DNA of 64,000 nucleotides, from the NCBI RefSeq assembly GCF_036017065.1, contig NZ_JAYXHR010000003.1, positions 372,001 to 436,000 of the forward strand, in the 5' to 3' direction. The position numbers and the translations under genes were made by a program. Shown one piece after another: positions 37,162 through 45,014 of this stretch. A model generated the notes under the pieces. The model saw only the letters and a program-made list of their open reading frames with translations. It ran no database searches and was not told the DNA's origin. Positions within the stretch are counted from its first letter, which is position 1. Every line of letters begins with the position of its first letter. The stretch is from Uliginosibacterium sp036017065 (GTDB lineage: Bacteria; Pseudomonadota; Gammaproteobacteria; Burkholderiales; Rhodocyclaceae).

Positions 37162-38319
37162 TCACGCGGCTTCGTAGGTGGATTGCGACGAGCAGGCGCC
37201 GCACTTGCCGCAACCGGCCTTGATGTCGGCCGCGCGCAGGCCGCCGCCGGTGACCATCGCGCCCAGCGGTTCCAGCACGCTGCGCATGAACTCTGGCGTG
37301 GGGGCAGGGTGGTCCTGCAGCGGCGTGCCGCTGATGGGTACGAAGGGCACCACGAAGGGATAGACGCCGATGGCGACCAGCTTCTCGCACATGGCGAGGA
37401 TGGCTTCGCGCGTGTCGCCCAGGCCGGCGAGGATGTAGGTGTTCACCTGGCCGCGGCCGAACACCGCCACTGCCGCCTCGAAGGCCTTCATGTAGCGCGC
37501 CAGCGACACGGTGGCCTTGCCGGGCATGATGCGGGCGCGCACTTCGGGCGTCACCGCCTCCAGGTGCATGCCCAGGGTGTCGATGCCGCTGGCTTTCATG
37601 CGCGCGAACCACTGGTCGTCGTTGGGCGGTTCGCACTGGCCCTGGATCGGCAGGTCCACCGCTGCGCGGATGGCGAAGGCGCTGTCGCACAAAATCTTCG
37701 CGCCACGGTCCGACGTTGGCGGCGTGCCGGTGGTGAGCACCATGTGCCTCACGCCGTCCAGCAGCACGGCAGCGCGCGCCACCTCGGCGAGCTGCTCCGG
37801 CGTCTTGTGCGGGATGGTGCGCTTGCCAGCCAGCGACTGGCCGATGGCACAGAACTGGCAGGCGCTGTCGCGGTGGTCGTAGCGGATGCAGTGCTGCAGC
37901 ACCGTGGTGGCCAGCACGTCGCGGCTGTGCAGCGTGGCGATGTGCGAGTACGGAATGCCGTCGAAGGTCTGCAGCGCGTAGAAGCGCGGCTGCTTCGGAA
38001 AGGCCACGCTGGCGATCGGAATCGCGTTGCGGGTGATGGTGCTGCGCCCCGACGCGTCCGGCGCGCCGGCCACGAAGGGTGAGTGGCGCGCGCTGCCGGT
38101 GTGCACCGGCACCATGATGGTGTGCCCGTCGACCGTCACAGCCTTGTGGTCGGACGGCCCCGCGCCACCACGCCGGCTGGCGGCGCCGGCGTCCGGTTCA
38201 AGCAGCCGCAGCCCGTACGACTGCAGCTCCGTCATGAGTTGCTGCGCTGGCAGGGGATTGGTCAGCAGACCGTTCGGGGAGCTGGCTTCCGTGATGTCCA
38301 GGGTGGGCGTCGGTGTCAT
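37162..38319 (-). CDS. Nit1C radical SAM protein (MSMEG_0568 family)
   Basis: 385 residues. The radical SAM cluster appears as CIRYDHRDSACQFC, a BioB-like spacing rather than plain CxxxCxxC. A C-terminal CGKCGAC may bind an auxiliary cluster. GRRGGAGPSDHKA-like sequence near residue 48 is typical of the family N-terminal region. AGGAG precedes the ATG at 38319 by seven bases, supporting that start even though it places the first 122 nt inside the nitrilase frame. A later ATG at 38235 would still overlap. Expected to do radical chemistry on a nitrilase-pathway intermediate; no substrate is known. Confidence 0.9.
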   Translation of the reverse strand: MTPTPTLDITEASSPNGLLTNPLPAQQLMTELQSYGLRLLEPDAGAASRRGGAGPSDHKAVTVDGHTIMVPVHTGSARHSPFVAGAPDASGRSTITRNAIPIASVAFPKQPRFYALQTFDGIPYSHIATLHSRDVLATTVLQHCIRYDHRDSACQFCAIGQSLAGKRTIPHKTPEQLAEVARAAVLLDGVRHMVLTTGTPPTSDRGAKILCDSAFAIRAAVDLPIQGQCEPPNDDQWFARMKASGIDTLGMHLEAVTPEVRARIMPGKATVSLARYMKAFEAAVAVFGRGQVNTYILAGLGDTREAILAMCEKLVAIGVYPFVVPFVPISGTPLQDHPAPTPEFMRSVLEPLGAMVTGGGLRAADIKAGCGKCGACSSQSTYEAA

Positions 38320-39319
38320 GGCGGGACTCCTGCGTAGTGGCTTCCATCGCGTTCGTTGCGTGCATGGATGCGATGGGCGTGGCGGGGCGGTCGTTGATCA
38401 GCAGGCTGAGGAGTTCGGGGCGCGCGTAGTGGCCCACCGAATCCATCATGCGTTTGCGCTTGGTGATGAGGCTCATGTCCAGGTCGGCGATGACCATGCC
38501 TTCGCCCTCGCGCAGCGGCGGGGCCAGATGGTTGCCTTCCGGCGACACGATGGCGGTGTTGCAGCCGCCGCGCAGCGCGCGTTGCAGGCCGGTGTCCGGC
38601 GTGATGGCGGTGATCTGCTCATCCGTCAGCCAGCCGGTGGCGTTCACCACGAAGCAGCCGGACTCCAGTGCGTGGTGGCGTATCGTCACCTCGATCTGGT
38701 CGGCGAACACCTGGCCCACCATCGAGCCGGGAAACTGGCTGCAGTGGATCTCCTCGTGCTGGGTCATCAGCGCGTAGCGGGCCAGCGGGTTGTAGTGCTC
38801 CCAGCAGGCCAGCGCGCCCAGCTTGCCGACAGCGGTGCCCACCGCCTTCAACCCGCTGGCGTCACCCTGGCCCCACACCATGCGCTCGTGGTAGGTCGGG
38901 GTGATCTTGCGGCGCTTCAGCACCAGCGCGCCGTCGGCGTCGAACACCAGCTGCGTGTTGTACAGGCTGCCGTGGTCGCGCTCGTTCACCCCCAGCACCA
39001 CCACGACGCCGCGCGCGCGGGCACGCTCGGCCACCGCCTGTGTCACCGGGCCGGGCACGGTGACCGCCAGCTCGTACAGACGCATGTGGTCCGCGCCCAT
39101 CGCCACCGCCGGCTTCACGAAGGAGAAGTAGGGGTAGTAGGGCACGAAGGTCTCGGGGAAGACCACCAGTTGCGCACCCTGCGCGGCGGCGCGGTCGATC
39201 GCGTCGCACACCTTGTCCAGCGTGCCGGTGGCGCTGTCCAGCACCGGGGCGATCTGCACCGCCGCGGCGCGGACCACCCGCGCCGCCGGCTTGATGAAGG
39301 GCGTCGTGGGGGCCGACAT
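38198..39319 (-). CDS. Nit1C nitrilase (Nit6803/Sll0784 family)
   Basis: 373 residues of the carbon-nitrogen hydrolase superfamily. The catalytic triad is Glu in FPETFVPYYPYF (near 56), Lys in LKRRKITPTYHER (near 138) and Cys in LACWEHYNPLA (near 172). It should hydrolyse a nitrile to acid and ammonia. It starts one base after the preceding stop (TGAGATG), so coupling is tight. The C-terminal 40 or so residues after RPELLSLLINDRPATP are read from DNA that also encodes the radical SAM N-terminus and look unconserved. Confidence 0.92.
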   Translation of the reverse strand: MSAPTTPFIKPAARVVRAAAVQIAPVLDSATGTLDKVCDAIDRAAAQGAQLVVFPETFVPYYPYFSFVKPAVAMGADHMRLYELAVTVPGPVTQAVAERARARGVVVVLGVNERDHGSLYNTQLVFDADGALVLKRRKITPTYHERMVWGQGDASGLKAVGTAVGKLGALACWEHYNPLARYALMTQHEEIHCSQFPGSMVGQVFADQIEVTIRHHALESGCFVVNATGWLTDEQITAITPDTGLQRALRGGCNTAIVSPEGNHLAPPLREGEGMVIADLDMSLITKRKRMMDSVGHYARPELLSLLINDRPATPIASMHATNAMEATTQESRHDTDAHPGHHGSQLPERSADQSPASAATHDGAAVVRAAAA

Positions 39320-39320
39320 C

Positions 39321-39803
<483 letters not shown>

Positions 39804-39888
39804 CTCTGTTCTCCGTCTGCGTGTGAGGTGGGCACTGCGGTATCGCGCCGCCAGGCTTTCTGCAGCCCAGCCGGCACGCTTTCCCTTT

Positions 39889-39904
39889 AGCAGCAGGCAT
39901 GCCA
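39889..39904 (-). promoter_or_regulatory. Candidate sigma-54 promoter of the Nit1C operon
   Basis: Read on the minus strand: TGGCATGCCTGCTGCT. It has the -24 GG and -12 GC at exact sigma-54 spacing (TGGCAYG, N4, YTGCT). It would start transcription near 39878, about 75 nt before the first gene. Confidence 0.6.
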
Positions 39905-39918
39905 TCAAGTCGGAGATG

Positions 39919-39929
39919 TGATGCGATCA
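39919..39929. promoter_or_regulatory. TGATGCGATCA motif upstream of Nit1C
   Basis: TGATGCGATCA, symmetric TGAT/ATCA around GCG, lies 15 bp upstream of the -24 element. The same motif occurs twice in front of the MocR gene (40130-40166). Confidence 0.5.
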
Positions 39930-40038
39930 AGTTGCAATCAAAACGTCTGAGCGGGGTCGCGCGCGATAAAAATTTTTTCGTGCCGACTGATCCACGTCAG
40001 AAGCCGCGCCGGCATTACGTGTTTGTCCACCAAATCAA

Positions 40039-40055
40039 TGCACTGCGATGGTGTG
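40039..40055. promoter_or_regulatory. NtrC-like enhancer site
   Basis: TGCACTGCGATGGTGTG matches the NtrC consensus GCACYN4TGGTGC at all but the last position. It lies about 140 bp upstream of the sigma-54 element for Nit1C, a normal enhancer distance. Confidence 0.45.
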
Positions 40056-40129
40056 GAAGACGGTGCATGCACACCGGATGAGTGCATCGGCGTAGCCAGA
40101 AAACGCACCGGAACGGCGCGCGGATCGAC

Positions 40130-40166
40130 TTGATATGCGATCAAATCCGTGATTTGATGCGATCAA
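40130..40166. promoter_or_regulatory. Two MocR-type operator candidates
   Basis: TTGATATGCGATCAA (40130-40144) and TTGATGCGATCAA (40154-40166). The shared ATGCGATCAA core recurs with a 22-bp period, two helical turns, just upstream of the MocR start at 40195. Tandem sites on one DNA face are typical for MocR regulators. Confidence 0.6.
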
Positions 40167-40194
40167 TCGATCCGACCGACAGGCTTGATCCACC

Positions 40195-41586
40195 ATGCCC
40201 CGCAACCTCCAGCACTGGCTCAAACAGCTCGCCGACAGCAACAAGCCGGCTTATCTCCTGATCGCCGACCTGATCGCCGAGGACGTGCGCACCGGCCGCC
40301 TTGTGGCCCGTGATCGCCTGCCCACGCTGCGCGAGCTGTCCGCCGAGCTCGGCCTCAACTACACGACGGTGGCGCGCGCCTATGCCGAGGCGCGTAAACG
40401 CGGCCTGATCGACGCGCGTGCCGGCATGGGCAGCTTCGTGCGCGGCAGCGCGCCTTCACTGCCGCTGCGTGGCGGCAGTGGTGCAGAGATGACCATGAAC
40501 CTGCCGCCGGAACCGCAGGACACCGCGCTGCTGGCGCGCCTGCACGAGAGTGCGGCGGTGGCGCTCAACAGTGGCGACTACTACGAGTTGCTGCGCTACC
40601 AGGATTTCGGCGGCACGCCGGACGAGCGCGAGGTCGCTGCCGAGTGGTTGCGCCGCTACCTGCCGGACGCCAGCGCTGACCGCCTGCTCATCTGCCCCGG
40701 CATCCACAGCGTGCTCACCGCCCTGGTGTCGCAACTCGCGCGGCCGGGCGAGCTGATCTGCGTGGAGTCGCTGACCTATCCCGGCATCAAGGCCATCGCC
40801 GCGCAGCTGGGCGTGAAGCTGCACGCGCTGCCGCTGGACGACGACGGCCCCAGCGCCGGCGCCTTCGAGGACGCCTGCAAGCACCTGCAGCCCAAGGCCC
40901 TCTACTGCAACCCCACGCTGCTCAACCCCACCACGCTCACCATCTCCCGCGCGCGGCGCGAAGCCCTGGCCGACGTCGCCCTGCGCTACAGCGTGCCGAT
41001 CATCGAAGACGACGCCTACGTCATGCTGCCGCGCCAGATCGGCAAGCCGCTGGCGCAACTCGCGCCGGAACTCACCTACTACATCAGCGGCTTCTCCAAA
41101 TGCTTCGGCGCCGGCCTGCGCGCCGCGTACGTGAGCGCCCCCAACGCGCGCCTCGCGCAACGCCTGGCCGGTGCGCTGCGCGCCACCACCGTCATGGCAT
41201 CCCCCATCACCAATGCCATCGTCACCCAAGCCGTGCGCGACGGCAGCGCCGACGCCATGCTCGACGCCGTGCGCGACGAATCCATCGCCCGCCAGTCCCT
41301 CGCCGCCCGCCACCTCGCCGGCCGCGGCTACGAAGCCCAGCCCGAAGGCTTCCACCTGTGGCTACCCGTGGGGGATTCCTGGAGCGTCGTCGAATTCGCG
41401 TCCTGGCTACGCACGCAAGGCATCGGCGTCGTCGCGGCCGCGGCGTTCTCGACGGATGGCGATCCGCCAGCCGCCGTGCGCGTCTGCCTCGGCGGACCGG
41501 GGACGCGGCTGGAGTGTGATGCGGCGTTGAGGTTGATTGCGGATACGCTGGATCATCCGCGGCATCCGCATGCGACGGTCATGTGA
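40195..41586 (+). CDS. MocR-type GntR regulator with aminotransferase-like domain
   Basis: 463 residues. The N-terminal winged helix (about 15-80) is LPTLRELSAELGLNYTTVAR with AYAEARKRGLID. A class I aminotransferase-fold domain follows (about 110-455), with the PLP lysine in YYISGFSKCFGAGLR near 300 and CNPTLLNPTTLTIS near 240. Members usually sense an amino compound through PLP. Its divergent placement against the Nit1C operon, and repeats of one motif in front of both, make it the likely local regulator. A proteobacterial Nit1C cluster is more often paired with a Fis-type sigma-54 activator, so this pairing is worth noting. Confidence 0.9.
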   Translation: MPRNLQHWLKQLADSNKPAYLLIADLIAEDVRTGRLVARDRLPTLRELSAELGLNYTTVARAYAEARKRGLIDARAGMGSFVRGSAPSLPLRGGSGAEMTMNLPPEPQDTALLARLHESAAVALNSGDYYELLRYQDFGGTPDEREVAAEWLRRYLPDASADRLLICPGIHSVLTALVSQLARPGELICVESLTYPGIKAIAAQLGVKLHALPLDDDGPSAGAFEDACKHLQPKALYCNPTLLNPTTLTISRARREALADVALRYSVPIIEDDAYVMLPRQIGKPLAQLAPELTYYISGFSKCFGAGLRAAYVSAPNARLAQRLAGALRATTVMASPITNAIVTQAVRDGSADAMLDAVRDESIARQSLAARHLAGRGYEAQPEGFHLWLPVGDSWSVVEFASWLRTQGIGVVAAAAFSTDGDPPAAVRVCLGGPGTRLECDAALRLIADTLDHPRHPHATVM

Positions 41587-41709
41587 CGGATTCATCGTTT
41601 GGCCCGAAGGGGCATATTGCCCTGGGAGCAACTGCGGCTGATGCTCTTTTGCAGAAGGAATAGGTGGAAGTGCTGCGACGTAACTGTTCCTCAATCCAAG
41701 GAGCTATTA

Positions 41710-42696
41710 ATGGCGACAACTGAAGGTCAAGCGCTTAGGCCTGTGTTCGAGAATGCTGCTGAAGATTCTGGGAGTGCCGAGGGGCCTGGAACTGAGTCCC
41801 AGGAGAAGGCTGTAGCCCCTGACCTCTCCGATTTCTCAGAGCTTGTTAGGTTGGGGCGGAGTGGGTCAGAGGAGGAGATTAAGGATGGAGTGCGAAATCA
41901 CCTAGATCGGTTGGCAGACAGGCATGGTTTGTCGCACTACCACGTTTTGTATCTATTTGATCCAGAGGCTTCAATCTCTTCATATCACTCAAACGAACTT
42001 TATGAAGCTGCCGCTTCTGCGGATAGGAAGAAAGACATTCTTCTGGTCGTCCAAAGCTCTGGTGGAAAAATTGAGCCTGCTTATCTAATAAGCAAAACCT
42101 GCAAGCGACTTTCGTTGAAAAAATTCGTAGTTGCGGTGCCTAGGCGAGCGAAGTCGGCAGCGACGCTTCTTGCGCTAGGCGCTGATGAAATACATATGGG
42201 ACTAATGAGCGAGCTCGGCCCCATTGATCCCCAAATCGGAGGTTATCCAGCGCTAGGTCTCACTAATGCGTTGAATAAGGTGGCAGAGCTTTCCGCAAAA
42301 TTCCCGCGTTCATCTGATATGTGGTCCAAGTATCTTGGAAACAAATTGGATTTGAATGACCTGGGATATTTTGATCGTGTTACCGAGTCCGCTGCTCAGT
42401 ATGCTGAGCGACTTATACGGGGGAAGACTCTCCCTTCTACGCAAAGTCCAGGTGCCTTGGCTAATCATTTTGTCAATCACTATAAGGATCATGGTTTTGT
42501 TATTGATTCTGACGAATGCATTACCCTTCTCGGGCCTGAAATCGTAAAAACGGATACATCGGAGTATTTGTTCTCGAATGAAGTTTACAGGTTTCTCAAT
42601 CTTGTTGAGATTGTGTTGTCTGCCTTTCACAAGAAACTCTTCGCTATTATTGGAGAGTCGTCAGGAATGAGTATTCGATCAAAAGACCAGGACTGA
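41710..42696 (+). CDS. ClpP-fold (SDH/SppA-like) serine protease family protein, AT-rich gene
   Basis: 328 residues with a disordered N-terminus, then a ClpP/crotonase-like fold: LLVVQSSGGKIEPAYLI near 112-127, RRAKSAATLLALGADEIHMG with candidate nucleophile S149, and SELGPIDPQIGG with D173. This arrangement matches the SDH-type Clp-fold proteinases. AAGGAG precedes the ATG at 41710. Codon use and base composition are clearly AT-richer than every neighbour (many TCT, GAT, TTT codons), indicating recent transfer. It sits between the MocR gene and a REP-associated transposase. Target and role are unknown; similar proteins occur among mobile and defence genes. Confidence 0.75.
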   Translation: MATTEGQALRPVFENAAEDSGSAEGPGTESQEKAVAPDLSDFSELVRLGRSGSEEEIKDGVRNHLDRLADRHGLSHYHVLYLFDPEASISSYHSNELYEAAASADRKKDILLVVQSSGGKIEPAYLISKTCKRLSLKKFVVAVPRRAKSAATLLALGADEIHMGLMSELGPIDPQIGGYPALGLTNALNKVAELSAKFPRSSDMWSKYLGNKLDLNDLGYFDRVTESAAQYAERLIRGKTLPSTQSPGALANHFVNHYKDHGFVIDSDECITLLGPEIVKTDTSEYLFSNEVYRFLNLVEIVLSAFHKKLFAIIGESSGMSIRSKDQD

Positions 42697-42720
42697 TAAT
42701 TGTGCTTCCCAGTAGCAAGC

Positions 42721-42751
42721 GTAGGGCGCAATAACCGAAGGGCATTGCGCC
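42721..42751. repeat. REP element, left copy
   Basis: GTAGGGCGCAATAACCGAAG begins the element; GGCGCAAT (42725-42732) pairs with ATTGCGCC (42744-42751). It is an inverted copy of the element at 43307-43339 and lies 17 bp before the transposase start. Confidence 0.9.
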
Positions 42752-42768
42752 GCATGTAAGCTCTACCT

Positions 42769-43299
42769 ATGCCCGACTACCGACGCGCCTGGCACGCTGG
42801 CGGAACCTGGTTCTTCACCGTCAACCTGCTGGAGCGGCACGACAACCATCTGCTTGTCCAGCACGTGAATCTGCTGCGCGAAGTCGTCTCGGCGGTGCGG
42901 GCGCGTCACCCTTTCCGCATCCACGGCTGGGTGGTGCTGCCGGAGCATCTGCACTGCGTCATCGAGCTACCACCGGGCGATACGGATTTCGCCAAACGGT
43001 GGCGGCTCATCAAGTCGGATTTCTCCAAGGCGCTACCGATCACGGAGTGTCGTTCCGCCGTTCGCCAAAAGCGTGGCGAGCGTGGCATCTGGCGACGGCG
43101 TTACTGGGAGCATCTGATCCGCGACGAGCGGGACTACGCGGCGCACATGGATTACGTGCACATCAATCCGGTGAAGCACGGCTTGGTGCAGAGGGTGGCG
43201 GACTGGCCGCACTCGACTTTCCATCGGCTGGTCGAGGAGGGCGTTTATGCGGCTGACTGGGCTGGTGGGGCGGAAGGCTTGCTCGGGTATGCTGACTGA
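42769..43299 (+). CDS. REP-associated tyrosine transposase (RAYT, Y1_Tnp family)
   Basis: 176 residues. The HUH-type metal motif appears as VVLPEHLHCVIELP (HLH), and the catalytic tyrosine as YVHINPVKHGLV. The basic central region (KRGERGIWRRRYWEHLIRDE) is typical of the family. RAYTs are single-copy, domesticated relatives of IS200/IS605 transposases that cut and move REP hairpins. Here the gene is bracketed by inverted REPs, and a copy of its 3' end with the REP lies at 44468-44531. The gene appears intact. Confidence 0.93.
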   Translation: MPDYRRAWHAGGTWFFTVNLLERHDNHLLVQHVNLLREVVSAVRARHPFRIHGWVVLPEHLHCVIELPPGDTDFAKRWRLIKSDFSKALPITECRSAVRQKRGERGIWRRRYWEHLIRDERDYAAHMDYVHINPVKHGLVQRVADWPHSTFHRLVEEGVYAADWAGGAEGLLGYAD

Positions 43300-43306
43300 C
43301 GTTCAT

Positions 43307-43339
43307 CCGGCGCAATGCCCTTCGGTTATTGCGCCCTAC
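43307..43339. repeat. REP element, right copy
   Basis: GGCGCAAT (43309-43316) pairs with ATTGCGCC (43328-43335) within CCGGCGCAATGCCCTTCGGT and onward. It begins eight bases after the RAYT stop and ends 18 bp before the HIT gene start. Confidence 0.9.
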
Positions 43340-43357
43340 GAGATGTCCTGAATCCTT

Positions 43358-43801
43358 ATGGAAATAGACAGCGCCTGTCCGTTTTGTGAAATCGTCGCCG
43401 GCCGTGCGCCGGCCAGCGTCGTGTATGCGGACGACGTGATCATCGCCTTCACGACCATCCGGCAGACACGGGCGGGTGAGTGTCTGGTCATTCCGAAGGC
43501 GCATATAGATCACTTCACCGACATCCCCGATGCGCTGGCAGCGCACATCATGGTAGTGGCACAGAAGCTGGGTCGTCGGATGAGGGAGGCGTTCGATCCA
43601 TTGCGCGTCGGGATGGTGGTGCATGGCTTCGGGGTGGCACATGCTCATCTCATCGTCGTTCCCCAGCACGATCCAAGCGACATCGTTTCCGGACAGCACG
43701 CGTTCCTTGACGATGGTGTCATCCGCTTTGACGGTAACCTCATTCCGCCGACGCAGAGAGATGAGCTGGATGCCATTGCCGCCAGGCTGGCGATTGCTTG
43801 A
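43358..43801 (+). CDS. HIT-family hydrolase-like protein
   Basis: 147 residues: CPFCEIVAGRAPASVVYADD at the N-terminus and a histidine-triad region GVAHAHLIVVPQHD near 90-103. The usual HxHxH pattern is HAHLI here, so the third histidine is isoleucine while the middle (catalytic) histidine appears kept. Members hydrolyse nucleotide phosphoramidates or dinucleotides. The N-terminal CPFC may bind zinc. No good Shine-Dalgarno sequence is seen, and a REP hairpin ends 18 bp before the start. Confidence 0.85.
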   Translation: MEIDSACPFCEIVAGRAPASVVYADDVIIAFTTIRQTRAGECLVIPKAHIDHFTDIPDALAAHIMVVAQKLGRRMREAFDPLRVGMVVHGFGVAHAHLIVVPQHDPSDIVSGQHAFLDDGVIRFDGNLIPPTQRDELDAIAARLAIA

Positions 43802-43833
43802 CCGGTGCCTTTCCAGTCCCCAGCAGACCCGAC

Positions 43834-44415
43834 ATGCCGAAACCCGACGAACAGGTAATCGAACCCGCCAACGCCACCGAATGGCAGTCCTGGCTGGCGC
43901 GTCACGCCGGTGAAGCCACCGGCGTCTGGCTGATGATCGCCAAGGCGGGGTCGGGGCAGGTGTCGGTGAGCCTGTCCGACGCGCTGGATGTGGCGCTATG
44001 CCATGGCTGGATCGACAGCACGCGGCGTCGCCATGACGATGCGTTCTATCTGCAGCGCTACTCGCCGCGACGTACAAGGAGTCCGTGGTCGAAGCTGAAT
44101 GTCGACCGGGCGGAGGCTTTGATCGCAGCGGGGCGGATGCAGGCGGCGGGGTTGAGGGAGATCGAGGCGGCGAAAGCGGACGGGCGCTGGGACGCGGCCT
44201 ATGCGCCGCAGCGGGACTTCAGCGTGCCTGCGGATTTCGAGGAAACGCTCAAACAGAACCCGGCCGCGGCAAAGGCCTTTGCCCGGCTCGACAAGAGCGG
44301 GCAGTACGCGGCGATCCTGCCGGTGCTGAAGGCGAGCAGCCCTGAGCAGCGGGTACTCCGCCTGGGCAAGGCGGTGGCTGCGCTCGAAGGAGCGGCGCGG
44401 GCGTCCAGCGACTGA
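43834..44415 (+). CDS. YdeI/OmpD-associated family protein
   Basis: 193 residues of the OmdA/YdeI type: TEWQSWLARHAGEATGVWLM, LCHGWIDSTRRRHDDAFYLQ, and the C-terminal KQNPAAAKAFARLDKSGQYA. In enterobacteria a member is linked to antimicrobial-peptide resistance. The ATG at 43834 gives the family N-terminus. It lies 32 bp after the HIT gene and may be co-transcribed. Molecular function unknown. Confidence 0.82.
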   Translation: MPKPDEQVIEPANATEWQSWLARHAGEATGVWLMIAKAGSGQVSVSLSDALDVALCHGWIDSTRRRHDDAFYLQRYSPRRTRSPWSKLNVDRAEALIAAGRMQAAGLREIEAAKADGRWDAAYAPQRDFSVPADFEETLKQNPAAAKAFARLDKSGQYAAILPVLKASSPEQRVLRLGKAVAALEGAARASSD

Positions 44416-44467
44416 CTGCTGGCTTGCTGACAGCGTTGGGCGTGTGCGTGGGCCAAAGGCGTCGGGC

Positions 44468-44531
44468 CTTGCTCGGGTATGCTGACTGACGTTGATCCGG
44501 CGCAATGCCCTTCGGTTATTGCGCCCTACGA
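44468..44531 (+). repeat. Copy of RAYT 3' end plus REP
   Basis: These 64 bp match 43278-43341 at 63 of 64 positions (C at 43304 is G at 44494). The block carries the last 22 nt of the RAYT gene, the intervening bases and the whole REP hairpin. It ends 14 bp before the GNAT start at 44546. Confidence 0.95.
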
Positions 44532-44545
44532 CAGGTGCCCTGCAA

Positions 44546-45004
44546 ATGCCGGTCCATAGCCAGTACCTCGACTACGAAATCTCCACCGACCCTGCACGAC
44601 TCGACGTCACGGTCATCCACGCCTTCCTGTCGCAGACCTACTGGTCGCCCGGCGTGCCGCGCGCGGTGGTGGAGCGGGCGATCAGCGGGTCGCTGTGCTT
44701 CGGGCTGTATCACCAGGGCGAGCAGGTGGGCTTTGCGCGCGTGGTGACGGACAGGGCGACGTTCGCCTACCTGGCGGACGTGTTCGTCCTCGACGCGCAT
44801 CGCGGCAAGGGGCTGTCGAAGTGGCTGGTGCAGGTGATCGTGGAGCATCCGGACCTGCAGGGCCTGCGACGCTTCCTGCTGGCGACGCGGGACGCGCACG
44901 GGTTGTACCGGCAGTTCGGTTTCACGGAGCCGGGCAATCCGAAGGTGTTCATGGAAATCCTGCGGCCGGATGTGTACAAGCAGCAGTCGTCCGGCCGCGA
45001 CTGA
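44546..45004 (+). CDS. GNAT-family acetyltransferase
   Basis: 152 residues. The acetyl-CoA binding region is FAYLADVFVLDAHRGKGLSK with WLVQVIVEHPDL, and the C-terminal part RFLLATRDAHGLYRQFGFTE is typical of the family. The ATG at 44546 (after AGGTG) is chosen over an upstream in-frame start because the latter lies in the duplicated REP block. The substrate cannot be read. Confidence 0.88.
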   Translation: MPVHSQYLDYEISTDPARLDVTVIHAFLSQTYWSPGVPRAVVERAISGSLCFGLYHQGEQVGFARVVTDRATFAYLADVFVLDAHRGKGLSKWLVQVIVEHPDLQGLRRFLLATRDAHGLYRQFGFTEPGNPKVFMEILRPDVYKQQSSGRD

Positions 45005-45014
45005 GGACACCGTC

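Noticed and set aside
40060..40097. A second NtrC-like site (GCAC...GTGC) near 40070
   Set aside because: The half-sites are nine bases apart rather than seven.
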